This document shows, in pieces, positions 35,964 to 43,833 of a stretch of DNA of 64,000 bases. Position numbers and translations under genes: made by a program. Every line of letters begins with the position of its first letter. The first letter of the stretch is position 1. The notes below the pieces were generated by a model that saw only the letters and a list, made by a program, of their open reading frames with translations, was not told where the DNA came from and did no database searches. This stretch comes from an uncultured Flavobacteriaceae bacterium. Lineage in GTDB: Bacteria; Bacteroidota; Bacteroidia; Flavobacteriales; Flavobacteriaceae. The stretch is from NCBI GenBank assembly GCA_947494565.1, contig CANLVG010000001.1:62001-126000 (forward strand). Direction: 5' to 3'.

Positions 35964-36032
35964 GTTACGTTATAAATCCTGAAAGAGAATTATAATAAAG
36001 TAATGATGTAAAAGCTAATTTGCGGACATCAT
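35964..36032 (+). repeat. Partial direct duplication of the 133-bp repeat
   Basis: Repeats the second half of copy 1 (35880-35947) five bases after its end, with a few substitutions. It retains GTTACGTTATAA and GCTAATTTGCGG but lacks the left arm, so it cannot form the full structure. Confidence 0.85.
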
Positions 36033-36039
36033 CGACAAT

Positions 36040-36770
36040 ACTCATTATAAGGCAGCCGCTTCAGCTCGCCGCCAATTAATATCATCCACTGGATAATTCT
36101 AATTGTCACGAATTTAAAAGCTAGCCTTTTAGATTTTTTTGAAATTCTCGTATTCGAGGAAATGTGTGCAAGATTTTTTTCTACAGCATTCTCGGCGACT
36201 TGCCGCAACAGCTAACGGCAGTATTTTGGAAGGTCTAGCAGACCTTTTAAAATATGAGCGAGATGGCGCGTTGGCAAAGCGAGATAATTTCTTAGCCCTT
36301 GCTAACCTCTCGTCTTGATTGAAGCTTTTCTTTAGGTACTTCTAACATTATGTAAAATACGGCATAAATTCTGAAGATTAAGAATCTTTAGAATTTTGAG
36401 CGAGATGGCGCGCTGGCCTTAACTTCTTCGATGTTTAAGTCCAAACCTACGGCTGGCTCACAAAATAAAATCCTCCTCAGGAGAATTCTATTTTATGCCC
36501 TCTTTTTTCTTGATACGGCAAAGTATACTTTGAGCGAGATGAAGCGCTGGCGAAATCGACAAAGGAGATTCACGAACTCATTTAAAAATCAATAAAAATG
36601 GCGTGAGCTAAACAAAAAAATGCCAACGCTTCAACCCGCCACCAAAAGAAATCAGCCACTGGCTAATTTCTTTTGTCACGTAGATAATTTTGGAACAGGG
36701 CCGAGCGTAAAGAAAATGTACCCAAAGTACATTTTTAGCGAAGGAGCCAGCTGGCGCGGTGGACTTGAAC
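36040..36770. repeat. Cluster of seven variable-stem hairpins
   Basis: Perfect or near-perfect hairpins lie at 36074-36104, 36223-36254, 36366-36395, 36462-36494, 36519-36532, 36644-36674 and 36713-36735. Stem sequences differ, but flanks recur. The open side reads roughly GCC[AG][AG]CGC-n-CTCGCTCA, and the other side ATGCCGTA or GTCACG. Members occur in both orientations (GAGCGAGATGGCGCG is the inverse form). The whole 35625-36904 gap has no credible gene. ORFs here arise from the repeats. Confidence 0.8.
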
Positions 36771-36904
36771 AGTTAGTAGGTTTTAAGAAACCTTATACTC
36801 GCGACAGTGCCTTCCTCTCACTCGTGCCTCGTTCGTCGGAGGCAAGAAGAATATGGCCACTCCCCTCGCCTATTGTTTGGCTAAAATTCTCTTAGGCCAT
36901 CAAA

Positions 36905-37327
36905 CTACTTATTTTTTAATTTTGGATGCATACCACCACCTTCCCATTTACCTGTAATATGCCAATTTTCATAATGATATAACCATAAACTTGTCCAAGG
37001 AATTATACAATCTGCTATCAACTTTTCGGAGTTAAATTCTTGGTAATTAGGATAATACAAACACAATTCGTTATAGGGATATACATGAGGAATTTTATCG
37101 TTTTTAAAATTTCTTTTTAAAACTGGACTTGTAATTTTGACCTTAGGACGAGTTCCCACTTTATAACTTAATTTGAAGCTATAGTAGACACTTCTAGCGG
37201 TTGGTCTTAATTGCCCGCTACAAAAAACACGATTCTTTTCTAACCTGACTTTGAATTCAGGATAATCTTTTTTTAAAGCCACGAATTGTTCCGCTAGGGT
37301 GTATTTCTTTTTACTGTTCACTTCCAA
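36905..37327 (-). CDS. Stand-alone E2-like protein of CBASS
   Basis: A 140-residue protein with a ubiquitin-conjugating-enzyme-like core. IPHVYPYNELCLYYP (residues 79-93) resembles the E2 active site (HPN-x-Y-...-CL), with Cys89 as the candidate catalytic residue. The end WTSLWLYHYENWHITGKWEGGGMHP is typical of E2-like partners in short type II CBASS. Such proteins form a thioester-type link with their CD-NTase and prime it without E1. It overlaps the CD-NTase gene by 17 bases and is last in the operon. No E1 or JAB gene is present. Confidence 0.8.
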   Translation of the reverse strand: MEVNSKKKYTLAEQFVALKKDYPEFKVRLEKNRVFCSGQLRPTARSVYYSFKLSYKVGTRPKVKITSPVLKRNFKNDKIPHVYPYNELCLYYPNYQEFNSEKLIADCIIPWTSLWLYHYENWHITGKWEGGGMHPKLKNK

Positions 37328-38462
37328 AAAAAGTATTGCTTCTGACCTTTTTTGTTGCTATCGCTAGGGATTCAGTCAAAATTCCGGTTTTAGTGTTTAT
37401 ACCTATTTCACTAGATTTCCTTGCTTTTTCAATATAGCTTACTTGTGAGTTTTGAGCCCTCAAAAATGCACTCTCCCCAAACAAGCCTTTTAAAATATTG
37501 GCTTCCTCTAAAACACCATTATCCTCTTTAAGATTTTGCCATTGAGCGTCTAAATGGGCAACGAATTTCTTGAAATACTCATATAATTCAGGCTCCTTAT
37601 CTTCCTCCCATTTATCGCTAAAATCTTCGTCATTATTTACTGGATTTAATACTTTCAAACGGTCTCCATTCCAATTTAGGTCACTCAAACTTTGTTTAAT
37701 CCTACCTATTATATTATCAATAGTATCAAAAATCGATTCTTCGCCACCATAAAATTCACCAGCAATGGTCGTTAAAATTATACTAGAAGTAGCCATTTCT
37801 TTATTATCATTAAAATACTCATCCCGATACATTTTAATAAGTTGAACTGCCCTTTGCAATGGTTTCTTTTTTGAAAATTCGTCTGCAGGTAAATTTTCCA
37901 TAGCGTAAGCTTTTTCGAGCAATGACATTTTAACAAGATTGGACTTGTCAATGAACCATTTACCATATCCCCTGGGGTTACTCGAAGTCCAATCGCCCAA
38001 TTTTCTATCAGGCACAACAAGTTTATTATAATCAATTTCGGTTTCTTGACAGCCCGGTAAAATATCCATATGAAAGTCACCTGCATAATTCAATCTAATA
38101 CATCTGTTTTTTGGTTCAACCTTGTCTCTATATCTATCACTATTCTGAAGAACTCTCTTCAATTGATTGTAAACAAATTGCGGGGAATATTCCTCCCAAT
38201 TCATAACAATATGAACAACAATATCTAAATCGAATTCGTTTTTACCTGTTGGCTTAACAGTAGTTCCAATGCGGACTGAACCTTGAGGGTAAATTTCAAA
38301 AATAGCATCTTTGAAAAACCCAGTATCTTCATTAAGAAGGCTTTCAATGGCTCTGTACGCAGACTCCATTCTTTCTTTTCGAGTATCATCTAATTGAATT
38401 TCCTCAGCCATTCTAGCTAGTAAATCATCCAGCTGTGTATTCTTGTTGTTAAATTGTATCAT
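37311..38462 (-). CDS. CBASS CD-NTase (cGAS/DncV-like nucleotidyltransferase)
   Basis: A 383-residue cyclic-oligonucleotide synthase. The nucleotidyltransferase core has YPQGSVRIGT (GS at 61-62), the metal pair FDLDIVV (Asp78, Asp80) and the third Asp133 in FHMDILPG. All are intact. The helical C-terminal domain (about 200-350) matches the CD-NTase layout, perhaps clade D. The frame extends to 38492, but ATG 38462 overlaps the effector stop as ATGA and is preferred. On phage infection it should make a cyclic nucleotide that activates the adjacent 2TM-NUDIX effector. Confidence 0.9.
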   Translation of the reverse strand: MIQFNNKNTQLDDLLARMAEEIQLDDTRKERMESAYRAIESLLNEDTGFFKDAIFEIYPQGSVRIGTTVKPTGKNEFDLDIVVHIVMNWEEYSPQFVYNQLKRVLQNSDRYRDKVEPKNRCIRLNYAGDFHMDILPGCQETEIDYNKLVVPDRKLGDWTSSNPRGYGKWFIDKSNLVKMSLLEKAYAMENLPADEFSKKKPLQRAVQLIKMYRDEYFNDNKEMATSSIILTTIAGEFYGGEESIFDTIDNIIGRIKQSLSDLNWNGDRLKVLNPVNNDEDFSDKWEEDKEPELYEYFKKFVAHLDAQWQNLKEDNGVLEEANILKGLFGESAFLRAQNSQVSYIEKARKSSEIGINTKTGILTESLAIATKKVRSNTFFGSEQ

Positions 38463-39319
38463 TCTTTGCTCCACTTTAAATTCATGACCCATTTGGCATG
38501 TGGGCCTATTTTATATTTGGTAGTCAACTCATCTTCATCATGACCCAAATTGTTAATCATTGTAGCACTTGCCCATTTAATGTAATCACTATCGCCCTTT
38601 TTTAAAAGTTCTTCCAGTTCTTTTTGTTGCGCCGCATTTGGTATTATTTCAAGAACGTCGTATTGTAGAATTTCCCAACAGCGCCATCCCGTTTCAATTG
38701 GAGCCTTTTTTAATGGCGTTTGAACAGATTTTAAAAATCTATAATTTACATAAGGGAAAATTTTCTTTGAAAGCACACGCTCATTCGCTTTTCCTCCCAA
38801 CAATTCTTCATAAAATTCTCGCCAATGAGAAATTTCTCGGTTCTTTTCGCTATTAAACCAATCAAGGAATTTTATTGCGTTCTTGGCGGGTATAAAAACG
38901 GCTAAATCTCCTTTTTTCAAACCTGCGGTTTTCATTTTTAAATCATCAGTTGCCTCCATCTCTTCAAGAATGCTCTTGGTTTCAGGCAATCTTTTATACT
39001 TCCCCCCTACATGCTGATACCAATTCCAATTTGGATTTGCATTTTGCACCAATAAATACTTATCACTAACCTTAATTCTATATTGATATGACATTGAAAA
39101 ACGTATATACTCGCCTGAAAGAGCTAACCAATATGTTCGCAGAGTAAGAACTAGCCTTTTTCTGTTTTTGTTGAATAATTCAAAACCGTCAATAATTAAT
39201 GTCGTAATAAGTAAAATCAAACCACCTCCAACAAATTCTGGTCGAAGAGATTCACTAATATTATAGCCAATTACCACTAGCGCAATACCTACAAATATTT
39301 TAAGTATAAATGCTCTCAT
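38459..39319 (-). CDS. CBASS effector, two transmembrane helices plus NUDIX-like domain (Cap16 type)
   Basis: A 286-residue protein with two N-terminal membrane helices (FVGIALVVIGYNI and FVGGGLILLITTLIIDGF) and a soluble domain. The latter resembles the SMODS-associated NUDIX domain: WYQHVGGKYKRLPE is followed by REFYEELLG (residues 167-175), matching the RE-x-x-EE-x-G part of a NUDIX box. In known CBASS, the domain senses the cyclic nucleotide and the helices disrupt the inner membrane. It is translationally coupled to the CD-NTase by a four-base overlap. Confidence 0.82.
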   Translation of the reverse strand: MRAFILKIFVGIALVVIGYNISESLRPEFVGGGLILLITTLIIDGFELFNKNRKRLVLTLRTYWLALSGEYIRFSMSYQYRIKVSDKYLLVQNANPNWNWYQHVGGKYKRLPETKSILEEMEATDDLKMKTAGLKKGDLAVFIPAKNAIKFLDWFNSEKNREISHWREFYEELLGGKANERVLSKKIFPYVNYRFLKSVQTPLKKAPIETGWRCWEILQYDVLEIIPNAAQQKELEELLKKGDSDYIKWASATMINNLGHDEDELTTKYKIGPHAKWVMNLKWSKE

Positions 39320-39328
39320 AAAACTTAA

Positions 39329-39550
39329 TTAGCCTTTTGGCGGAAAATTATCATTGCCGAAACTATCTTTTTGCCTTATCTGTCCCTTTCTATTGTGAAC
39401 CAAAAGTTCAGATTTTTGATTTTTCGCAATATTTCTGGCAGCATCTATCGCTTCTTTTTGAGTGGCGGTAACTTTTGTCGCCTTCTCATTTCCGGCACCT
39501 TTAACAGCCCATCCGTTTATGTGGGGAACTACATGTTGATTCTTTTTCAT
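39329..39550 (-). CDS. DUF2188 domain protein
   Basis: A 73-residue protein matching the DUF2188 pattern: QHVVPHINGWAVKGAGNEKAT, then TQKEAIDAARNIAKNQKSELLVHNRKGQIRQKDSFG. This small domain has a beta-beta-alpha-beta-beta shape and no known activity. It lies between the LexA-like gene (11-base gap) and the effector gene (9-base gap), so it is part of the defence operon. In this context it may modulate effector or repressor activity. That is inference from position. Confidence 0.85.
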   Translation of the reverse strand: MKKNQHVVPHINGWAVKGAGNEKATKVTATQKEAIDAARNIAKNQKSELLVHNRKGQIRQKDSFGNDNFPPKG

Positions 39551-39561
39551 TCTTTTAAAAT

Positions 39562-40185
39562 TTAAATTTTTATTACACTTTCTACGATACCTTGTATCCT
39601 AAAATCTCTCATAAGTATTATTGGTTGATGTTTCTTCTCAGAAGATTTTGGTAACAGTACCACATGTTTCTCATTTTTTTTAAATAATTTAATTGTTGCT
39701 TCATCATCTATTAAGGCAATTACCCTATCGCCATCATTGGCAGTTTGACTTTGTCTTACTAGAACTAAATCACCATCATTAATTCCTGCTAAATCCATTG
39801 AATTACCTATCGCCTTAAGTAAAAAGTACCTCTCCCCGTTTCTTAATAATTCTACCGAAATAGAAACTTCCGCTTCAATGTTTTCTTCTGCGAAAATTGG
39901 TAATCCACATGTAATACTCCCAAGTAATGGGATTTTTACAGTCTGCGCTCTATTACCAAGGTTTTTAGGAAGTTGAAATTCAGAAACCATGTAAGTCCCA
40001 TTTTTCTTTTTTACTAGAATACCTTTTTCCAAAAGGCTTCCTATAATAACTGCCGTAGACCTTGGCGATTTGTAACCCATTTCTCGCATTAAGTCTCTAA
40101 CACTAGGTGTTTTGCCATGTTCCATTAGATAAGTTCTAATCTTTTTCATGGCTTTCACCTCTTTGTTTGATAATTCATTAAACAT
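39562..40185 (-). CDS. LexA-like S24 repressor heading the CBASS operon
   Basis: A 207-residue LexA-type regulator. The winged-helix N-terminus (residues 1-65; TPSVRDLMREMGYKSPRS) is followed by the S24 peptidase. The cleavage site is Cys93-Gly94 (SITCGLP), the catalytic Ser129 is in GNSMDL, and Lys166 is in ATIKLF. All parts for RecA-stimulated self-cleavage are present. The TTG at 40191 is in frame, but ATG at 40185 matches LexA alignments. An ATG at 40149 has a good ribosome site (GAGGTG) and could be a second start. It probably represses the operon until DNA damage or infection. Confidence 0.88.
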   Translation of the reverse strand: MFNELSNKEVKAMKKIRTYLMEHGKTPSVRDLMREMGYKSPRSTAVIIGSLLEKGILVKKKNGTYMVSEFQLPKNLGNRAQTVKIPLLGSITCGLPIFAEENIEAEVSISVELLRNGERYFLLKAIGNSMDLAGINDGDLVLVRQSQTANDGDRVIALIDDEATIKLFKKNEKHVVLLPKSSEKKHQPIILMRDFRIQGIVESVIKI

Positions 40186-40188
40186 ACG

Positions 40189-40210
40189 CAAATATACAGT
40201 TTACATACAG
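40189..40210 (-). promoter_or_regulatory. Promoter box and direct-repeat operator of the LexA-like gene
   Basis: On the minus strand TATATTTG (40196-40189) is an exact -7 box. CTGTAT occurs twice (40199-40194 and 40210-40205), 11 bases apart, one helical turn, overlapping the promoter. This is a plausible repressor site for the LexA-like protein. The box lies so close to ATG 40185 that initiation there would be nearly leaderless. It would instead give a normal leader for ATG 40149. Confidence 0.5.
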
Positions 40211-40339
40211 CTAAAATCACCTTACAACACATTAGTTATTAGGCATTTATCAACAAATTAAAGAAAAGTATTTGTCTGGTGTAAAAGAACTGGAAGACTC
40301 CCTAAAGCGGGGGCAACTCTTTTATGAGAGCCGCCCTAG

Positions 40340-40428
40340 CGGGGAGGATGGGATTCGAACCCACGGAACCTCGTAAAAGGTTCGACTGGTTATTAATCAG
40401 CTGCATTCGGCCACTCTGCCACCTCCGG
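40340..40428 (-). tRNA. Class II tRNA, serine-like body, anticodon reads AAT
   Basis: The minus strand gives an intact T arm (GTGGG TTCGAAT CCCAT), a D arm GCAGAGTGGCCGAATGC of serine type, and a long variable arm (GAACCT/AGGTTC), so it is a class II tRNA. The anticodon loop is TTAATAA with U33 in place, reading AAT, with an A-C mismatch closing the stem. The acceptor stem pairs only at its inner five positions (GGAGG/CCTCC). No CCA is encoded. A Ser-type body with an Ile-type anticodon and a weak acceptor suggests a decaying or specialised copy. Confidence 0.6.
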
Positions 40429-40477
40429 AAAGAGTACTAATCCCCTCGGAAATAGAGTTTGATATAATACATTTCGA

Positions 40478-40807
40478 TTATGAACTCAGCTTTACTTCAT
40501 TAAGTAACTGCTCCTTTTCTTCACCGAAGATTTTAATCAAAAAATCTTTTATTGAAGGGGCCAACATTTTATAAATTTCTAATTTATCAGAGGGTATATC
40601 CTTTTCTGATATAGAAAGAAAATATAGAATAGGTGGAGGTACGTCCAAAACTTTACAGATTTTGTCTAAGGTATCTGGATTTGGGTTATAGTTACCTCTT
40701 ATAATCTGAGAAAGAGCGGTGGTGCTTTTTCCTATTCTTTTTGCAACCTCGACTTGAGTAAGACCCTTACGCTTTATAAGAACATTGATTACTTTACCTA
40801 ATTCCAT
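40478..40807 (-). CDS. XRE family HTH regulator
   Basis: A 109-residue protein. The Cro/C1 helix-turn-helix is KGLTQVEVAKRIGKSTTALSQIIRG near residues 14-39, followed by a NPNPDTLDKICKVLDVP recognition end and a hydrophobic helical tail. The frame opens at 40861, but ATG 40807 starts the domain and follows the stop of the 64-residue gene by ten bases. It probably controls its own operon. The short upstream partner gives a toxin-antitoxin-like or immunity-like layout. Confidence 0.85.
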   Translation of the reverse strand: MELGKVINVLIKRKGLTQVEVAKRIGKSTTALSQIIRGNYNPNPDTLDKICKVLDVPPPILYFLSISEKDIPSDKLEIYKMLAPSIKDFLIKIFGEEKEQLLNEVKLSS

Positions 40808-40817
40808 ATTTAATTCT

Positions 40818-41012
40818 TTAGCCAGAACCAGCAGCACTTGCAAAAATTCCAAATAGTTCAAGCAGTTTCATTACTATCGCTACTATTTCTTCTATACTTT
40901 TTGCATTTTCGAACTCTTGCTTGATTTCAATTAAAAGTTCTCTATTTGATTCTGATGTCTCTTTTGAGGCAATAGCCTCTTCAATTTTTTCTAAAATATT
41001 TTTATTGTACAT
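40818..41012 (-). CDS. 64-residue protein upstream of XRE regulator
   Basis: A small protein with an acidic, helical front (KNILEKIEEAIASKETSES, IEIKQEFENAKS) and a hydrophobic end (IVAIVMKLLELFGIFASAAGSG). The end could insert in a membrane. No family is recognised. The gene is ten bases before the XRE start and likely co-transcribed with it. Layout suggests a regulated small effector, but nothing in the sequence proves toxicity. Confidence 0.6.
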   Translation of the reverse strand: MYNKNILEKIEEAIASKETSESNRELLIEIKQEFENAKSIEEIVAIVMKLLELFGIFASAAGSG

Positions 41013-41068
41013 GACCCTGTCGGTATTTAATTAATTAAACACCAGGATTCAAGGATATTTCTTAAATC

Positions 41069-41875
41069 CTAGCTAACGATATAACTGTTAACTAGGTTCA
41101 AAGAGTGGTAGTCATCAAGATTTTTGAAATGAAAACTATGATTTTTAGTGAAGTGTTCTTTTAAGTTCCTTCCGAATTCACGGATTTTATTTAAAATAAC
41201 CTTGATACGATTATTAATGGCTCTTAATCTATTCTTTGTGTTTTTGAAGAACTCAAAATCATCAGCTATCTGTGCGCAACTATATGTATCAACATTGTGC
41301 TGAAGAAATAAGTCCTTTAAATCTTGTAGTTTAAATTTAGTGAAATCAATATAAGCTTCAGCGGCGTTCTTGGAACCTAAGGCTTCTTCAATAGCACTAG
41401 ATAATGTTTGTACACTATTTTTTAGGGTAACTTCTTCAATAGACTTTTCAGCTATCAAATTATTCATTGATATATCCCCATGGATTACACCAACTCCATA
41501 AAACTTCTTTTTAAACTTGGGAGAATAAATTATTTTGCTAGTCTTCGGTAAGAAGTGTTTGCTTTCATCATCAATTACATAATCACCACCATAGAACTTC
41601 TTCTTTTGCGTTTCAGAAGAATTAGTTATCCTGTTGTTTTTCGGCAAATAGTTGTCCTCGTCATTAATAAAAGTATAATTACTGCCAAAAAACTTTTTCT
41701 TTTTCTTCGTTGAAGTGATACTATCGATTTTTGGCAGATAATATTCCATATCATCAATGAGAATATTAGTATCTGATTTTGTTATTGAAAAATGGTCATA
41801 AGCAATAGGCTTTGACCACCATTTCGATAGCTTAGAGTAGTCGTTTTTTTGAAGATTTCTTAGTAATACGCCCAT
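41069..41875 (-). CDS. Protein with three internal ~35-residue repeats, unknown
   Basis: A 268-residue protein with no signal peptide. Residues about 46-130 contain three copies of a unit of the form [YF]LPKxxxI-x-KKKF[FY]G-x-Y-x-DDE, for example YLPKIDSITSTKKKKKFFG and HFLPKTSKIIYSPKFKKKFYG. The third unit runs into GVGVIHGDISMNN. The C-terminal half is helical with no repeats. Base composition is AT-rich. I find no named family. A very good promoter lies upstream, so it is likely expressed. Confidence 0.7.
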   Translation of the reverse strand: MGVLLRNLQKNDYSKLSKWWSKPIAYDHFSITKSDTNILIDDMEYYLPKIDSITSTKKKKKFFGSNYTFINDEDNYLPKNNRITNSSETQKKKFYGGDYVIDDESKHFLPKTSKIIYSPKFKKKFYGVGVIHGDISMNNLIAEKSIEEVTLKNSVQTLSSAIEEALGSKNAAEAYIDFTKFKLQDLKDLFLQHNVDTYSCAQIADDFEFFKNTKNRLRAINNRIKVILNKIREFGRNLKEHFTKNHSFHFKNLDDYHSLNLVNSYIVS

Positions 41876-41897
41876 AGCATTATATCGTTTTGATATG

Positions 41898-41929
41898 CAA
41901 ATATAAGTAAAACTTACATAAATACCAAA
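41898..41929 (-). promoter_or_regulatory. Consensus Bacteroidota promoter of the repeat protein
   Basis: On the minus strand TTTG (41929-41926), a 20-base spacer and TATATTTG (41905-41898) match the TTTG-N17-20-TAnnTTTG promoter exactly. Transcription would start near 41891, 16 bases before the ATG at 41875. Confidence 0.75.
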
Positions 41930-41968
41930 TATCTAAAACTTTTTATTGCAAAATAGGTCAGAACGACA

Positions 41969-42217
41969 CTAATCAAGTGCATTTGCATCTAGTCTTACGG
42001 TTCTGTTTTCATCAAGACCTTCAATTTTGGCTAATACTTCGTCGGAGCTTGAATCTGCAAAAACAACTAACAAGTTATACACCAGACCTTCATCACTTTC
42101 ATTAGTTGAGATTTCGAAATCAGTTTGAGATAGTTCGTCTAAAGTGATGCCTAAAACTTCAGAGATTTTTTGATGCTGTTCGTTCTCATATTTTTGTTCC
42201 AATTGTCTATTACTCAT
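41969..42217 (-). CDS. Small acidic protein, unknown
   Basis: An 82-residue acidic cytosolic-type protein (EVLGITLDELSQTDFEISTNESDEGLV, then YNLLVVFADSSSDEVLAKIEGL). Predicted alternating helix and strand. No family recognised. An exact -7 box (TATTTTTG, minus strand, 42261-42254) lies about 37 bases upstream of the ATG. It stands between the repeat protein and a repeat module and may be an independent cassette-like gene. Confidence 0.65.
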   Translation of the reverse strand: MSNRQLEQKYENEQHQKISEVLGITLDELSQTDFEISTNESDEGLVYNLLVVFADSSSDEVLAKIEGLDENRTVRLDANALD

Positions 42218-42370
42218 GTTTTATATTTTTCTTTATTGGGACAACATTTATACCAAAAATAAAATCCTCAACTAATATTGGTTAATTCTGACAAAATTGG
42301 AAGCGTAGGATAATTTTGTAGTCAAATTGTCAGTAGTTTAGTTAATTTGACTAGTATATATCAAACAATC

Positions 42371-42475
42371 CCATTCCACACACATTACACTCCCCTCCTA
42401 CCGTCGGCTCGCATAATAAGTGTTCCATTATCTTTTCAGAAATACTTTTTAGAAGAAAAATTCAAAAAAGTCTCA
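42371..42475 (+). repeat. Left module of the dispersed repeat (fragment)
   Basis: Starts CCATTCCACACACATT and continues with AATAAGTGTTCCATTA and a TTTTTAGAAGAAAAATTCAA segment, as in the fuller copies at 43631, 48184 and 52741. The hairpin half is missing here. The rest of the 42218-42530 gap is AT-rich and contains no gene that I can see. Confidence 0.7.
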
Positions 42476-42530
42476 TGCCAAATACTTTGCTTTTGGATAA
42501 GTTTTGAAAATTAGGTGTTGACACATCAAC

Positions 42531-43424
42531 TTAATTTTCGTTCGTATCAGGATTGAGCTTCAAAGAGAACCCTCCTATAAATCTTATTGAGAACAAAAAC
42601 TGTGTGTCGGTTAAGCCCTCTATATCGCTTCTTCTTGAACCACCAACAGACGGCATTGAAAATTCTGCTATTATATTATTTAACCTAAATCCAAAAGTTA
42701 ATTCAGTGCCTGAAAAATTTTTGTCGTCAGTTCCCAAAAACTGCTCTCTGATAGATTGGTTGGCATCTGAGGAAAGGTCACCAACAATTATTCTCCATCC
42801 CAGATTAGCACCTAAGTATACACTATATTTTCTTCTATTATTAACACGAATTTTGTTATCTGGAAGAAACTCATGGAAGATTCCATACCGAAATGAAAGC
42901 ACCCCTAGGTTCTTTTCAATATTATTATCAAGTTTCCATGCCGAGTTGGAAGCGATTACCCTAAAGTTCACACCACTAATTATTTGTGATATTACTCGGT
43001 CGTAAAAAGTATTTGAATCTCTTTCTGGGTTTAAAAAGACATTTGAGTTAATGAATATAGATTGTTTAGAACTTATTGGATTAAGAACATATGAACCAAA
43101 AAGTCTTTGATTAGTAACAATACCATCGGAATCTGTTATTGCATCAAGTTGATCAACAGATGAAGCTACATTAATATAAGACTCAATATCATAGCTGTTT
43201 ATTAAGGGATTATTCCTATCACCCAAATATCTTTCATATATAACTCCAAGTCCTGCACTACCCTCTACTTCCTCATTGACTTCGGCAATAGATCCTTGTA
43301 GATTGGCAGTACCTACAAAATCTATAAAAAACTCGTTCTCATTTTGTGTATCACCCTGTTGACTGTGAACCTCAGAACTAAACAAGGTCATTACTGTTGC
43401 AAAAACCAATACGGAATTTCTCAT
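42531..43424 (-). CDS. Exported outer-membrane beta-barrel-like protein
   Basis: A 297-residue protein with a Sec signal (MRNSVLVFATVMTLFSSEVHS). The remainder alternates polar and apolar residues, as in a small beta-barrel, for example RKYSVYLGANLGWRIIVGD and FSGTELTFGFRLNN. It ends FSIRFIGGFSLKLN, with a late aromatic strand. No named family is recognised. The gene sits between two copies of the dispersed repeat, like a cassette. Confidence 0.65.
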   Translation of the reverse strand: MRNSVLVFATVMTLFSSEVHSQQGDTQNENEFFIDFVGTANLQGSIAEVNEEVEGSAGLGVIYERYLGDRNNPLINSYDIESYINVASSVDQLDAITDSDGIVTNQRLFGSYVLNPISSKQSIFINSNVFLNPERDSNTFYDRVISQIISGVNFRVIASNSAWKLDNNIEKNLGVLSFRYGIFHEFLPDNKIRVNNRRKYSVYLGANLGWRIIVGDLSSDANQSIREQFLGTDDKNFSGTELTFGFRLNNIIAEFSMPSVGGSRRSDIEGLTDTQFLFSIRFIGGFSLKLNPDTNEN

Positions 43425-43630
43425 TTTTATTGTATTTAGTTAGAGGCAATAAAAATTTCCATTTTAATTATAAAACACAATACCCATTAAAGGGTATTTT
43501 AAGGGGGAAGAAATTAATCGGGGGAAAAAAGATGTAGGCACTAGTTTGTTTGAGGAAATTAAATATACCAAAAAATTAACAAGAATCAAATTACAATTTT
43601 TAGATACTGATTAAAATTTGTAGTAAAATA

Positions 43631-43833
43631 CCATTCCACACACATTGCCCTCCCTCCTATTGTCAGTCAGTTAATAAGTGTTCCATTACCTTTTCAGAGA
43701 AAGTTTTAGAAGAAAAATTTAATGAAAGTGAAGTGCCAAAGACGCCAACGCACCTACCCGCTCAAAAAATATAAGGTCTCCCAGACCTCATATTTTTATG
43801 CCGTCCAAGCAAAGTTACATAACGCGGAACATT
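43631..43833 (+). repeat. Dispersed hairpin repeat, copy at 43.7 kb
   Basis: Full-length member: CCATTCCACACACATT left end, GTGTTCCATTACC, then GCCAACGCACCTACCCGCTCA. The hairpin follows (AATATAAGGTCT/AGACCTCATATT, loop CCC, about 43764-43797), then TATGCCGT and GTTACATAACGCGGAACATT. It runs directly into copy 2 of the 133-bp repeat. The paired CTTTG/CAAAG boxes seen at 48.3 kb are degraded here. Confidence 0.75.

Noticed and set aside
36040-36770. CRISPR array
   Set aside because: Units are hairpins with conserved flanks and variable stems, spacing is irregular, orientations are mixed, and no cas genes are present.
36620-36895. 91-codon plus-strand ORF
   Set aside because: It runs through two hairpin repeats, its sequence is explained by them, and it lacks family signs or a promoter.
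36905-42217. Prophage or IS-borne defence island
   Set aside because: No transposase, integrase, capsid or tail genes and no IS ends were found around the CBASS operon.
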